NCBI GenBank assembly: GCA_021397835.1
Contig: JAJFZO010000878.1
Location: forward strand, 1 to 64,000
Length of the DNA: 64,000 nt
Direction of reading: 5' to 3'
Origin: Moringa oleifera
Lineage: Eukaryota; Streptophyta; Magnoliopsida; Brassicales; Moringaceae
The notes under the pieces are model-generated. The model ran no database searches. It saw nothing but the letters and a program-made list of their open reading frames with translations, and was not told the origin of the DNA. Shown in pieces: positions 36,961-50,400 of this stretch. The stretch's first letter is position 1; each line of letters begins with the position of its first letter. The translations under genes were made by a program, and so were the position numbers.

Positions 36961-38813
36961 ATCGAGACTTGCCTCCAATGCCTAGGTCCAAGTAACATGA
37001 CACTCGTGGTATGTTCATTATGCATACAATTTAGGGATAGATACTTAGGTTTGGATTGTGGAGGGTGCCCTTAGCTTGTCTGGCATGCCTTGTGCGACCA
37101 CACGCTAGGCCTTTCGCCCATGTTGTGCTTGCTTATGGTAGTTAAGGCTTGCCTCCCATGTCCAAGCTTCATATGTCGTGACACTCGTGGCACACTCATT
37201 AGGCTATGGTGAAGGGAAAACGATAAGAATCTGGCTCGCATTTATTGCCTTTTGCTTGGCTAGCACACCCACTACGGCCATACATCGAGCTTTCCGCCCA
37301 TGCCATGTCGATTGAGGGCAACTAGGGCTCACCTTTGGTTCCTATGGTTCACGTAACATGATGCTTGTGGCACATTCATTGAGAATATGTTTTAAGGACA
37401 ACGACGAGGGTTTGGTTCACGAAAGACGACCTTAGCTTGGCCGATGAGCCCTATGCGACCACTTGCTAAGTCTTTCGCCCATGCCATGCCTACTGATGGT
37501 AGTCGTGGCGAGCCACCTATGTCCATGATCTAGGAGATGAAGACACCCATGGCACGCTAGCTGGGCACATGCATGAGGGACAACGTTGAGGGCCTAGCTA
37601 GAGTAACGTTTCCTTGGCTTGGTTTACGTGCCCTGTGTGGTAACATGCTACACTTTTTGCCTATGTTAACCTTGTTAACACACTGTGCTTTTTGCCCATG
37701 TTGAGCTTGTAAGCGGCACACATGACTCACCTCTCGTACATGTTTTCGGGATAACAACAAGATTTTGGCTTGCATGGGTTGCCTTTGGCTTGGCTGGAAG
37801 GTCCTATGCAATCGCACAGTAGGCCTTCTTCCTTTGTTAAGCCCTCTTGGGGCAACCATGGCTTGCCTTACGTGCCCATGTACCATGCAACGCGGTGCTC
37901 TTGCATGCTCATTGGGCCTATGATCGAAGGATAATGATGAGGGTTAGGCTTGGGCAGGGCATCCTTGGCTTGGTTGGTGAAACCTGTGCGACCCCATGCC
38001 GTGCCTTTTACCCATGCTGTGCCAACTAGGGGTAGTCATGGCTCGCCCTTATGCCCATGGCCCAGGCGATGCGACACTCATGGCACAGTTACTAAGCACA
38101 TGATTGAGGGACAACAAATAAGATCTGGCTTACATAGAACGCCTTTGAATTGGCTTACGTGCCCTGTGCCACCCCACGATGGGCCCTCTACCCAAGCCAT
38201 GCCTCTTAGGGGCAAACATGGCTCAACTCCTGTGCCCATGGTCTAGGCAATGCGGTGTTCGTGGCATGCTCACTAAGCACAAGTTTTAGGGACAACGACA
38301 AGGGTTAGACTTGCATGCGGTGCCGTTGCCTTGGTTAATGCACCCTGTGCGACAGTACGCTTGGCCTTTCGCCCATGTAGCGCTTGCTAGGGGCAGCCAT
38401 GGCTCGCCTCACGTGCCTATGGTCCATTCAAGTGATGCAGCCCTCATAGTACACTGGCTAGGCCCACAATCGAGGGTTTGGCTTGCATGAGGCTCCCTTA
38501 GCTTGGCTAGCGTGCTCAATGCGACCAGACACTAGGCCTTTTACCCATGCCATGGTTTAGGCGACACGACGTGACACTCATGGCACCCTCGCTGCGCACA
38601 CGATATAGGGACAACAACGAGGGTCTGGCTTAGGTAGGGCGCCTTAGGGTTGGCTGGTGCACCCGGTGCAACCACACACTTGGTCTTTTGCCCATGCCAT
38701 GCCTATTTGGGGCAGTCGTGGCTCACCTCCGTGCCATGGTCCAAGCGACACGGCACTTATGGCACACTCGCTTGGTGCACGATCGAGGGATAGTGGTGAG
38801 GGTCATCTCATGT
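36961..38813 (-). repeat. GC-rich ~180-bp satellite, orientation B, second block
   Basis: Inverted monomers. The 'ctcgctgggcacacgat..aggga' landmark occurs near 37,556, 37,907, 38,086, 38,268, 38,453, 38,586 and 38,768. This shows a period near 180 bp with one long and one short step. The block is interrupted by the CACTA-like element at 38,814. Confidence 0.92.
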
Positions 38814-39179
38814 CACTACAATAAAATAGTCTTTTATTTGCAGCTTTAAATGACTTTTGTTCACAATTCTAAAACTATGGACTATAACAGTATGAAGAAA
38901 ATTCGATTAAAACTGTGAATAAAAGTGACAATAGTTCACACATCATTAAAACTTTTATTCATAGTTCTTAAACTATGAATAAAAGGAAAATAATCTATAA
39001 TTCATTAAAAATTTTATTCACAGTATCATAACTATGAATAAAAATCGCTTTAATTCATAGTTCATTAAAAGTTTTAGTTCATAGTTATTTTTAATTTTGT
39101 TCATAGTTATATAATTATGAACTATTGTTTAATTAAAAAATTATTTTTATTATTATTTTAATAACCTTTATCCATAATT

Positions 39180-40980
39180 CTTACAAATAATCAATAATAA
39201 TTTTACATAATTTTTTTTAAATAAATCTGTAGATCTTTACAATCCATAACTTATGGGATATTTTAATTTGTTGCAGTCAATGATGATAATAATTAATTTA
39301 AATCCCATCTTATACTTCTTTTATTTTATTAAAAACTTTTTGTCATGCTATCCTTATTCATGAAAAATAATATCAATTGAGATCTTTTTCTTTCCCGTGG
39401 TTACATTTGATTTTTCAATGTCATAGTGTAAAGTTACCTCAACATACTGCAAAAATATTTGTATGGAAACAAGTAGGTCGATATAATTTTGTATTTATAT
39501 ATAGACAAAAAGTAAATGATTTCAAAATAAAGATGCAAAAAGTTATAGATTCTTCCTCCTTAGTTGCTAATATAGTACTATTATTTGCTCAATACTTTAT
39601 TTATAACCTAATCTTGAATAATAAACCATAAATATTTCATTTGTCTTTTACTTTAGATAATGATTTATGTCATGCTTTAATTTAGGCTACATGATAGTTC
39701 TCTTGCTGTTAAGAATTTTTCTAGAAGCAAACTTAAATCAAGGTCCACAAAGCTCCCTTTTTGGTCATATTTGTTGGAGAAGAGGTAGGCCAATAGCTGG
39801 AAAAGAATAAAAAAAGTAAAAACTGATACTAATAAGAAGAAACAAAGTAATTAATTTGCTTAACATCATAGAGATTCGAAAAGATAAAAATTGATCCAAA
39901 TTCTCAAATCACAATTAGGTCATGAGGTTTGTGTTATCTTGTTCTACAACTCAAAAGCTACACATGTTATTTATAATTGATAGTAAAAGATGCACATTTT
40001 TGTTCCATATATGACCCACAAAGCAAAATGAAAGAAAAGTAGATGACCTTTGTTTGACTACTAACAAAGTGTTAAAATGAAATATAAGAAGACAATTGTC
40101 TATACTAAATGAAAGTTAACGATAAAAGACATAGAAAGATAAAGAGAAGAACTATTACTAGAAGCAACATGTTTAATGCCAAGGTCATAGCACCAGTTAC
40201 AATTAATGCAACTGCAACTGCAAATACTTTAGATTAGGAAAAAAATTAAAAGAAACATAACTAGATAAAAAGAGAGATATGAATCATATAATAAAGATAT
40301 CATCCAAACATCCATATCTGTGAATTTTCTTTCACTCATTCACTAAATTTGATTATTATATGATTATGGTTTATAGTTGCACATCTTTTTTGAGAGTTTT
40401 AGAGAAAACTTACCTTAGTTTTCGAGTAGATTTAGATACCCTTTTCATCCCTTCAGAAGGGTTTTTCTCCTTTACTTGTATATTTTAAGAATATGTTGAG
40501 AATAAGCAAACAAAAAATTATTTTGTGTCATATATTTATCCATTAACCCACACAAGCATTCTTTCTTCCTTCATAAAAATATGTTTCATACATAGTAATA
40601 TTCTTCAATGTCATTCAGTAAATATAGCAGATAAATATGGTCTTCAATATAAACAAACTAAAAGCAATAAACAGAATAACCATAATTTTTGGTTATCTCA
40701 AAAATCCGTCAAGGTTTCAATCAGCTAATTTTCTAATAAAAAAGCTCTAAAAATTCATATTTGTGTTTCTATAAAACTAACATTTATCAAGCAAAATCTA
40801 GCATACATATAGTTTAATGAACATTAATCTTTGCCTTATCAGCTAGCGTTCCAAAATCAATCATTGTAGTGTCCATTGTAAAAAATAACAAAAAATTATA
40901 AATTTGATATAAAAGATTAACCTTATCGAAATTAAAAAGAGATTTTGACCAACTAGATCTAAAACCTAGGTGGAAGTAAA
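39180..40980. other. Interior of CACTA-like element, no gene seen
   Basis: AT-rich DNA with scattered short frames (the longest 84 codons at 39,377-39,631) and no recognisable domain. It may hold captured host intron sequence, but nothing supports a specific source. Confidence 0.5.
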
Positions 40981-41745
40981 GCCACATTTTCCTTCATTGA
41001 AATCAGTTAAGGCCAAGAATTTGATCTCTTAGATCTGGAACCTCGATGAAAGTAGAACCATATCCAGATCTGGAACCCTAATGGAAGTAAAAACTCACAC
41101 CCAAAATTAAAACCCTTAGCACAAATCTAGAACCCCAAGTATAAATCTGAAATCCCCAACCCAGATGTGAAACTCCAATAGAATAGAACCACGCCTAGAG
41201 TTGAAATCTTAATGGAAGTAGAAAGTCGCACCCAGATTTGAAATCCCCAGCATAGATCTAGATTTCGTAGCCCAGATATAAAATCTCGTACCCAAATTTA
41301 GAATCTTGACCAAGATCTGAAGTCTCTAGCCCAAATATAAAACCTAGCACCCAGATTTAGAAACCTCAATACAGATCTAGAATCCTAACCAAAATCTGGA
41401 ATCCCTAGCCCATATCTAAAACCCCGCACCGAGATTTAGAACCTCTAGCACAGATCTGGAATTCTAACCAAGATCTAAAATCTCTAGCCCAGATCTAAAA
41501 CCCTGTAGTCATATTTGGAATCTCTAACACAAATCTGGAGTCCCAACCAAGATCTAGAATCCCTAGCCCACATTTAAAATCTCGCATGCAGATTTAAAAC
41601 CCCACATATATTTAGAAATCTCCAGCCCAGATCTAAAACCCCTTACCTAGATTTTGAACCCTAAGCATAGATCTGAAACCCTAACACAAATCTAAGACCT
41701 TATCACACATTTGGAACCCCAAAATAGATCTGAAACCCCGATGAA
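40950..41745. repeat. Minisatellite of about 20-25 bp units in CACTA-like element
   Basis: Some 30 degenerate units on the theme 'agcccagatctaaaaccc', with variants such as 'agcacagatctggaattc', 'ccaagatctgaagtctct' and 'cacccagatttagaacc'. GATCT recurs through most of it. No constant reading frame is kept, so it is not a repeat protein. Confidence 0.8.
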
Positions 41746-42348
41746 AGTGAAACCACACCCAGATTTAGGCTTAAAAACAAAGAATCTAAAAGCAAAAAAT
41801 AAAAAACCATAATTTCTGCATTTTAACAAAAAAGACAAGTACATAATTTTTGGAAAAAGGATTAAATTTACTGGGATAAAGAGGAGATTGAATTTGCTAG
41901 ATGTGGAACACAAAAGCAAGTAAAACCACACTCTTGATTCCTTCATTGCAAATAGTGAAGGCTGAATGTTTGGTTTGCCAGATCTAGAACCCGGAGAGGC
42001 TCTTTTCACAATGCACTTCATGCCTAATGATTACTACCTAAGCAAGTGGAGAAAAAGAATCAGTGAAGTGTATCTTTCTAGAGAAAAAGAATGAGTGATA
42101 AGGTAGGACTTTTATTCATAATTTTATTATAGCTATAAATAAAATGCTTTGGTAAACCACTTTTATTCATAGTTATGTTTATAACTCTAAATAAAATTGA
42201 CTTTTATTCACAATTTTGTTATAACTGTGAATAAAGGTCTATTTTGTTCACAGTTTTATAACAACTGTGAACTAATCTTTTTTTGTTCACAACTATCATT
42301 AAAATTATGAACTATTTAGTGTAAACTAATGTAATTTTTGTTGTAGAG

Positions 42349-45300
42349 CATAGAGTACCTTTTGCTTGGCTGGCGTGCCTATTAAGGGTACACATGGTTT
42401 AGTTCTAGTGCCCATTCTCCAAGCGACGTGACACGCATGGCACATTTGCTGGACGCATGTTTTAAGGATAACGATGATGGTCAAGCTCGCATGAGGTGCC
42501 CTTGACTTGGTTGGCATGCTCTATGCAGCCGAATGTTAGGCCTTTTACCCATGTCGAGAATATTGGGGCAGTAGCAACTCACATCTTATGCCTATGGCCC
42601 AAGCCATGTGGCCTTCGTGGCATGCTCGTTGGGCACATGATCGAGGGATAGTGATGAGGGTTTAGCTCACATAGCACACCTTCAGTTTGGCTAGTAAGCC
42701 TTATGCAAACCACACGTTGGGCCTCCTGCCCATGTCATTCCTGCTGGGGGTTTCGTGGCTTGCCACATGTCCCATGGTCCATGTGGCATGGCACTCGTGG
42801 CACACTCATTAGGCTCATTATCGAGGGATTTTGATGAAATTCTAGCTTGCGTGCAGTGCCTTTTGCTTAGCTAGTGCTCCCTTGGCGATTACATGTTAGA
42901 TCTTTCACCCATGTAATGCTTTCTAGCGACAGTCGTGGATTGCCTCTTATGCCCATTGTTTGGGCAACGGGGCACTCGTGACACCTGTGCTGGGCACATG
43001 GTTGAGGGACAGTGACGAGGGTTTAGCTCGAGTGGGTCCCTTTAGCTTGATTCATATGCTTAGTGTGACCGCATGTTGGGCCTTCTTCCCATGCTGAGCT
43101 TGTAAAGGGAAAACGTGGCTCATTTCTCATGCTCATGGTCAGCACAACGTAGCGCTCGTGGACACTTATTGGTGATGGCAATAAGGTGCTATCTAGAGTG
43201 AGGTCCCCTATGCAATGGCACGTTGGGCCTTTCACCCATGTCGAGCCTAGTGGGGGCAGCAGTGGCATGCCTCACATGCCAATGTACCTTACAAAGTGAT
43301 GCTCCTTGCACGCTTGCTCGACCCATGATTGACGATAGTGACAAGGGTCTAGCTTGCATGCAATTCCCTTGGCTTGGCTGGTACGCTCAATGCAGTCACA
43401 CATTTGGCCTTTTTGCCCATCTTGTACTTGGCTAGGGTAATCGTGGCTCACCTCCCATGCCTACGATCTAGGTGATATGGTGCACATGGCATGCTCACAA
43501 GGCACACGATTTTGTGATAGTGATGAGGGTCGAGTTTAGAAAGTGTGCATTTAGCTTGGCTGACGCACCTTGTTCTGCCATGTGGAAGGTCGTCTGCCCA
43601 TGCTGAGCCTGCGGTGGGTGATCATGGTTCGCCTTCCATGCCCATGATCTAGGTGATGTGGGCCTCATGACATGTTTATTAGGCACACAATCGAGGGACA
43701 ACGATGAAAGTATGGCTCGCGTTGGGTGCCTTTGCATTGTTTGACGTGCCCTGTGCAATCGCATGATAGGTTTTTTGCCTAAGTGGGGACTGTTAGGGGC
43801 AAACATAGCTTAGCTCCTGTGTGCATGGTCTAGGTAATGCCGTGCCTTGGCACACTCGCTTAACATAAGTTTTAAGGACTGAGATGAGGGTCAGGCTCGT
43901 GAGGGATGCACTAAGCCTCTCGCTCATGTCAAGCTTGCTAGAGGCAACCGTGGCTCACTTCTCGTTCCCATGATCTAAGCAATGGGTCCCTAGTGTCATG
44001 CTCGCTGGGCACACGATAGAAGGACAGTGATAAGGGCCTAGCAAGCATGGCGTACCTTTGCCTTTGTTGGCACGCTTTGTGCGACTGCATGCTGGGTCTT
44101 CTACCCGTCCCTTTTTTATTGGGGGTCGCAGTGGATCATCTTCCATCCCTATGGCCCATGCGAGGTAATGCTTATGGCATGCTTATTGGGCCCACTATCG
44201 AGGGACAGTGATAAGGGTCTGGCTCATGTACGACTTGACTCGGCTGGCGGCAGCTTCACATTAGGCCATCTGCCTATGTCATACCTGCACAGGCTAGCCA
44301 TGGCTCTCCTACTGTGGCCATGGTCCATGTGACGTGGTACTCATGGCATGCTTGTTTGGAACACTATCGAGGGATAACGATGAGGTTTTGACTTATGTGG
44401 GGTGCCCTTAGATTACTTAGCGCGGCCCATGCAGTCGCACGCTGTGCCTCTCACTCATGTCTTATCTGCTAGAGGTAGTTATTCCTTGCCTTCTATATCG
44501 ATCGTCCAAGTAATGTTGCACTCATGGCATGCTCACTTAGCACATTACGAAATGATAGCAACGAGGGTCTGGCTCACGTGGGGTGCTATTACCTTGGCTG
44601 GTGCACCCTATATGGCCGCACGCTAGGTCTTCTGCCATGCATGCCTACTAAGGCAATTGTAGTTCACTTCCCATGCCCATTGCTTAAGTGATGTGGTCCT
44701 CATGGCACACTCATTAGGCATATGATTTTGGGACAGTGATGATGGTTTAACTAAAGTAAGGTGCCCTCACCTTGGTTGGCATGCCTTGTGCAGTCGCACG
44801 CTAAGCCTTCTGCCTGTATTGTGCTTGCTCGTCGATAGTTGAGGCTTGCTTCCCATGCCCTAGGGTTGGTTGGCACACCTATTGTGATCGCACATTATGT
44901 AATTTGCCTATGTCATATCGACTGGGGGTAACCTAGGCTCGCCTTCCGTGCCCATGGTGGGAGTGGCACGATGCTCGTGGCATGTTCACCGAGCATAAGA
45001 CCTAGGGATAGCGACGAGGGTTTGGCTTACGTAAGGCGCCATTGACTTGGTCGACGTGGCATGTGTGGCCACAAGCTGTGTTTTCCGCCCATGTTATGCC
45101 TTCTAGTTATAGCCTTGGCTCACCTCTAATGCATATGGTCTAGGCAACGCGCTCATGGCATGCTCGTTGGGCACACGATCAAGGGATAGTGATAAGTGTT
45201 TAGCGAGAGTGATGATCCCTTGGCTTGATTGGCATGGCCTATAAGGTTGAATGCTAGGCCTTCTACCCATGCCAAGCTAGTAAGGGGTAGATGTGGCTCA

Positions 45301-48300
45301 CCTCTTGTGCATATGGTCTAATTGATGCAACATTCATGGCATGCTAGCTAGGCACACGTTTGTGGGATAGCAATGAGAATTTGGCTCACTTAGGGTGCCC
45401 TTGGCTTGGCTAGCATGCCCTATGCAGTTGCACACTAGGCCTTGCGCCCATGTCTATCCTCTTAGGGGCAATCGTGGCATGCCTTATATGCCCATGCGAC
45501 TCCACACTCGCTACACACTCATTAGGCCTATGATTAAAAGATAGCGATAAGGGTCTGGCTTGCACGATGGACCCTTAGCTTGGCTGGTACGGTCAATACG
45601 GCTACACTAGCCTTTGGCCCATGCCAAGCCTATTGGAAGTAGCCGTGACTTACCTCATGTGCCCATATACCATGCGATGCAGTGCTCAATGCACGCTCGC
45701 TGGGCCCACAATCGATAAACAATGACGAAGGACTGGCTTACATGGGGCACCTTTTGATTAGCTGGTGCACTCAGTGCGGTTGCACATCAGGCCTTTTTCC
45801 CATGCCACTCAACTAAGGGCAATCGTAGCCCAATTTTCGTGTCCATTGTCTAGGCAATGCTGCGCTGATGGCACGCTCGCTAGGCATATGATATTGGGAC
45901 AATATTGAGGGTATGGCTTAGATATGATGCCCTTGGCTTGGCTTACGCACCCTATGCGGCCAAATGTAAGGTTTTATTGCCATGTCAAACTTGCTACAGT
46001 AGTCATTGCTTACCTCTCGTGCCATGGTCGAGGTGATGCTATACTTGTGGTATGCTTACTAAGCACACAATCGAGGGACTGCGATGAAGGTTTGCCTTGT
46101 GTGGAGCACCTTTGCATTGGTTGGCATACCTATGTAGCTGAATGATGGGCCTTCTACTAAAAGTTGTGCTTATTAGCAACAGACATGGCTTAGCTCCCAT
46201 GCCCATGGGCACCTTTTAAGGATAGCGACAAAGGAAGGCCAAGCTTGTGAGGGGTGCCCTTAGCTTTGTTAGTGTGTCCTGTGCAACCACACTAGGCATT
46301 TTACCCATGCTAAGCTTGCAGGGGCAGCTGTGGCTCGCCTCTTATGCCTATCGTCTACACTACGTGGCCCTTATGACATGCTCACTAGGCACACAATTGA
46401 AGGATAATAATGAGGGTCTAGCTCGCATGTGATGCCTTTAGCTTACCTAGCGCACCTTGTGCAGACACACGCTAAGTCTTCTACCCATTCCTTTTTTATT
46501 GGGGGCCATTGTGGCTCGCATCCTACCTTTATGGCCTATGCAATGTGATGCCCATGGCGCCTTTATCTTAGCTAGTATGCCTTGTGTAGCCATACACTAA
46601 GCCTTCAGCCCATGCATCCCTACTGGGGATAGCTGTGGCTCACCTCCCGTTCCATGGCCTAAACAACTTGGCCTTAGGAGATGCAAAGTTCATGGCAAGC
46701 TCAATGGGAACACATAAGGTTCTTTCTCACATGGGATGCCCTTAGCTTGGCTTGCATGCCCTGTGCGATCACACATTAGGCCTTTTACCCATGCCGAACC
46801 TCTTATAGGTAACCATGGCATGCCTTGCGTGCCTTATGCCATGCGATGTGGCGCTCATTACATGCTTGTTAAGCCCACGATTGAAGGAAAGCGACAAGGG
46901 TCTCGATTGAGTTCTGGGCCCTAGGCTTGACTGGTGTGATCAGTGTGGTCGCACACTAGGCCATCCACCCATGTCGAATCAGTTGCGACAGTTGTGACTT
47001 TTCTCTTATGCCCATGGTCTAAGTGATGTGATGCTCGTGCCACGCTTATTGGGCATACGATATAGGGATAGTAAATTTGGCTTAGGTAGGGTGCCCTTCG
47101 CTTGGTTAATGCGCATTATGCAGCCACACACTAGGTCTTCTGCCCATGCTGTACTTGCTGAGGGCTACCATGGCTTGCCTCTGTACCCACAGTCTAAGCG
47201 ACGCAATGCTTATGGTCGTTCGCTAAGCATAAGATCGAAGGACAGTGATGAAGGTTTTGCTCTCTGGGATGCCTTTGGATTTGTTGGCGTGCCCTATGCG
47301 ACCGCACGATAAGCTTCTACCCTTACCAAGCCTATTAGGGGCAAACATGGCTAAGTTCTCGTGCCCATGGTCTAGGCGATGCGAGGCATGCTTGCTAGGC
47401 ATAATTTCTAAGGACAACAACAAGGGTCAAGCTCTTGTGAGTGCTATTGGCTTGGCTGGCGTGCACTATACGATCGCACATTAAGTCTTTCGCCTATGTT
47501 AAACTTGTAAGGGGCAATAGTAGGTTACCTTCCGTGCCTATGGTTGAGGCTACTTGGCCCTCGTGACACATTTGCTGAGCACACGATCGAGGGACAATGA
47601 CGAGAGTTTGGCTTATATGAGGTGTCTATGGCAAAGCTGGCGCTCCCCGTGCGGCCACACGCTGGGCCTTTCACCCATGCCTTTCCTACTCTGGGCAGTT
47701 GAGGCTCGCCTCCTGTCCTTATGGTCCAAGCAACGTGACTCTTGTGGCATACTCGGTGGGTTCACTATTACAAAATAGTGATGAGGGTCGGGCTCGCATG
47801 GCGCCTTATGCGGCTGCATGTTGGGCCATTCGCCCATGTTTTGCCTGTTGAAGGCAATCGTGGCTCTCTGTCTGTGGCCATGGTCCATGAGACACGACAC
47901 TCATGGCACGCTTGCTTGGCACACTACCGAGAGACTACGATGAGGGTCTGACTTACGTGAGGCACCCTTGTATTAGTTAGCGCATCCTGTGTGGCTACAT
48001 GCTATGCCTTATGCCCATGTCATGCCTGGTGAAGGCAACTATGGCTCACCTGCTATGCCTATCGTCCAAGCAATGCTACGCTTATGGCACGCTGGCTTGG
48101 CACACTATCGAGGGACAGCGATGAGGGTCCAACTTGCCTGGGGTGCCCTTGACTTGGCTGGTGCACCTTGTACTCTAGCACGCAGCACCTTCCGCCCATG
48201 CGTGCCTGTTGGGGGTAGCCGTGGCTCACCTCCCGTGGCCATGGCCTAAGCAAAATGACGCTCGTGGCACGCTCACTAGGCACACAATATAAGGACAACA

Positions 48301-48338
48301 ACGAGAGTCTGGCTGGTGTAGGCACCTTTACCTTGGTT
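42349..48338 (-). repeat. GC-rich ~180-bp satellite, orientation B, third block
   Basis: About 6 kb of inverted monomers. Its right end is the reverse complement of the start of the A arrays. The first four monomers read from 48,338 leftward match copies 1-3 one by one, and 'gatgcaaagttcatggca' near 46,680 mirrors the landmark at about 36,165. It is therefore the second arm of an inverted duplication, not an independent array. Confidence 0.92.
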
Positions 48339-49080
48339 GACGTGCTTGTAGTTACTTTTTTATTTTTTTCGAATTATTATATTTTATATTTTATTTTTAT
48401 TTTATCTGATTTTTTTTATTTTTTATGATTTTCTTTGATATATTTTATGTTTTATTTTTTTTTATCTTTTGTAGTTACTTTGGATTTTTAAATTTATTTT
48501 TATTTTGTCAGGTATTTTTAATTTTTTACTAATTTTTTTAGTAATTTTATTTTTAATTAAAAATTATATTGAGTTACAATTTTGTCATTGTTTTTATTAC
48601 GTTTTCTTTTATTTGGAATAAGTATTTATATGAGTTTTCATTCGATATTTCATTAAATTATGATTTATTATTACTTTTTTTTTGTTGGTAACATTTAAAA
48701 ATTTTGGTTAAAATTTGTCTACTATGATTATTAGATATTATTGTTAATTTTGATCTTTTTGTGAATATTTTGTTATGTAATAATAATTTTTTATAAATAA
48801 TTTTTTAAAAAATTATTTAATATAAATTAATTATTAAATTATATTAATCAATATTATTTTTAAATATTTTTGTAACTTTGTGATTTTCACTTGTGTTTTT
48901 AATTTTCAAATTTTTTTGTGAAACTTTTTATTTGTAAATAATTTTTGAGTTTTAAATTATTTATTTTTTTATTAAATTAATTATTTTATAATTTTTATAT
49001 TTTAAAATTAAAAGTTATGTTAATTTTAAATAATAATATTATTATTATTAATTAATAAATTATTATTTTTATTTGAATGA
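48339..49080 (-). repeat. T-rich repeat block, inverted copy
   Basis: Reverse complement of 1,300-1,974. It begins 'cttgtagttac', mirroring the 'gtaactacaag' that precedes each A array. Confidence 0.85.
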
Positions 49081-50400
49081 AAAACCATACATATTTTATG
49101 CATGTTTTCAAAATACGACAGTTGATAGCTATTCAAACAATAAAGTTCATGCCTTTAGCACTTTCTTCCTCTTCCTCTTCTTTCTGTCCCTTCTCTCTCA
49201 AACTACTTCTTTCTTCAGAAAGCAGATCAAATAAAAACCTTCATATTTGAAGAAAAAACAGAGAAACAAGGAAAGATTTCAAACTAAACTATCCAAAAAT
49301 CAGGATATGGCATAGACCTACTGTGCTATACTAGCAAAGTTTCAACAAAACAAGATAGTTAGCTTTTGCTACTAAGAGATAGGTTTGGGAATTAGGTCTT
49401 TAATTCATGGAATTCGTGCTATACTAGCAGAGGTTCAACGAAACGAGATAGGCAGCTTTCGTTAATGAGAGACGGGTTTGGGATTAGGTCTTCTAATTCA
49501 TGGAATTTATTTTTTTATTTTTAGTTTATTTTTGAAAGCAGCTGATTAGTAATTCATGTGTGCTCTTATGGGAGTTGACCCCATCATATGAGTTTTTTTT
49601 TTTCTTTCCTTGTTTTAATCAAAGAAAAAAGATGATTGAGGCTAAGTCATCTTCCCTATTAAGGCTTCCTAATCTAACGAACTCCTGGGCGTAGCTATCT
49701 GTCTTGGTTGACCTTACAACCGAGCAAGGACTTGCCCTGAAGATGATCTATTCAAGCTTGATATATAGAAAACTAGATAGATTATGTTAAGCAAAGAAAA
49801 TAGGTGTCTTAGCACACAACTTACCCTAGAATGCATGAGAACTAGATATACTGACTATGTTCCAAAGACAAAAGAGAAAAATCTTTTTTTTTTTTTTAGA
49901 AGTGATCGATATAAAATTAAAAGCAGGTGAGGTCAAGCCTTGGAATTGAGCACACTTTGCTTACCAAAATCAGCTTCCTCCTCAATAGAAGATAAAAAAA
50001 TCAATTGTTCATTAATAATAAGATCTTGAATCTTTAAATTGTTAATAAATTGCCCTTCAATCCTCATGATTTGGATTTGAATCATTTAAAAAAATGTAAA
50101 ATGCAATCCGTATAGAAAGATTAATACTTCTTAGGCAGAATCAAAAGATTGTCAATCAACTAAAAATTCTGAGTACCAAACTTTTTAGAATGGAGATTAC
50201 AAATATTTTATCAAAATCATATCCTAAAACTTGCAACGTAAAGACTCAACCGAGTACATGTTACAACAAAATCCATATATGCAAGCCATGTAGAATATTG
50301 CTTACCTAAGTTTAAACAAGTTTTAGTTAGAGCTTGTTCCTCGGTTCCTAAGAGCTCTTAGCTTAACAAAATAACATCCAAGCATTCCTAAAAACCACTA
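49081..50400 (-). repeat. Module flank, inverted copy
   Basis: Reverse complement of 1-1,300 and 25,026-26,330, running directly into the stop codon of the RNase H1-like pseudogene. It shows that the flank is the ordinary downstream region of that gene. Confidence 0.85.

Larger units (their letters stand above)
38814..42348. mobile_element. Non-autonomous CACTA-like element
   Basis: A 3.5 kb AT-rich insertion splitting inverted satellite. It starts CACTACAATAAAAT and ends ATTTTTGTTGTAGAG, imperfect inverted termini of CACTA type. Both ends carry arrays of short subterminal repeats on the theme 'ttttattcatagtt..aactatgaataaaag' (about 38,840-39,130 and 42,100-42,310). No transposase motif was found in the interior on either strand, so it would need a helper. 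A clean 3-bp target duplication was not visible (tgt on the left, cat on the right), which suggests decay or a misplaced end. Confidence 0.7.

Noticed and set aside
39377..39631. An 84-codon frame inside the CACTA-like element.
   Set aside because: No domain, no start context and no homologue; composition as expected for AT-rich DNA.
33180..50400. The palindrome as a chloroplast-type inverted repeat.
   Set aside because: No chloroplast genes, rRNA or tRNA are present. The arms consist of satellite and nuclear pseudogene flank.
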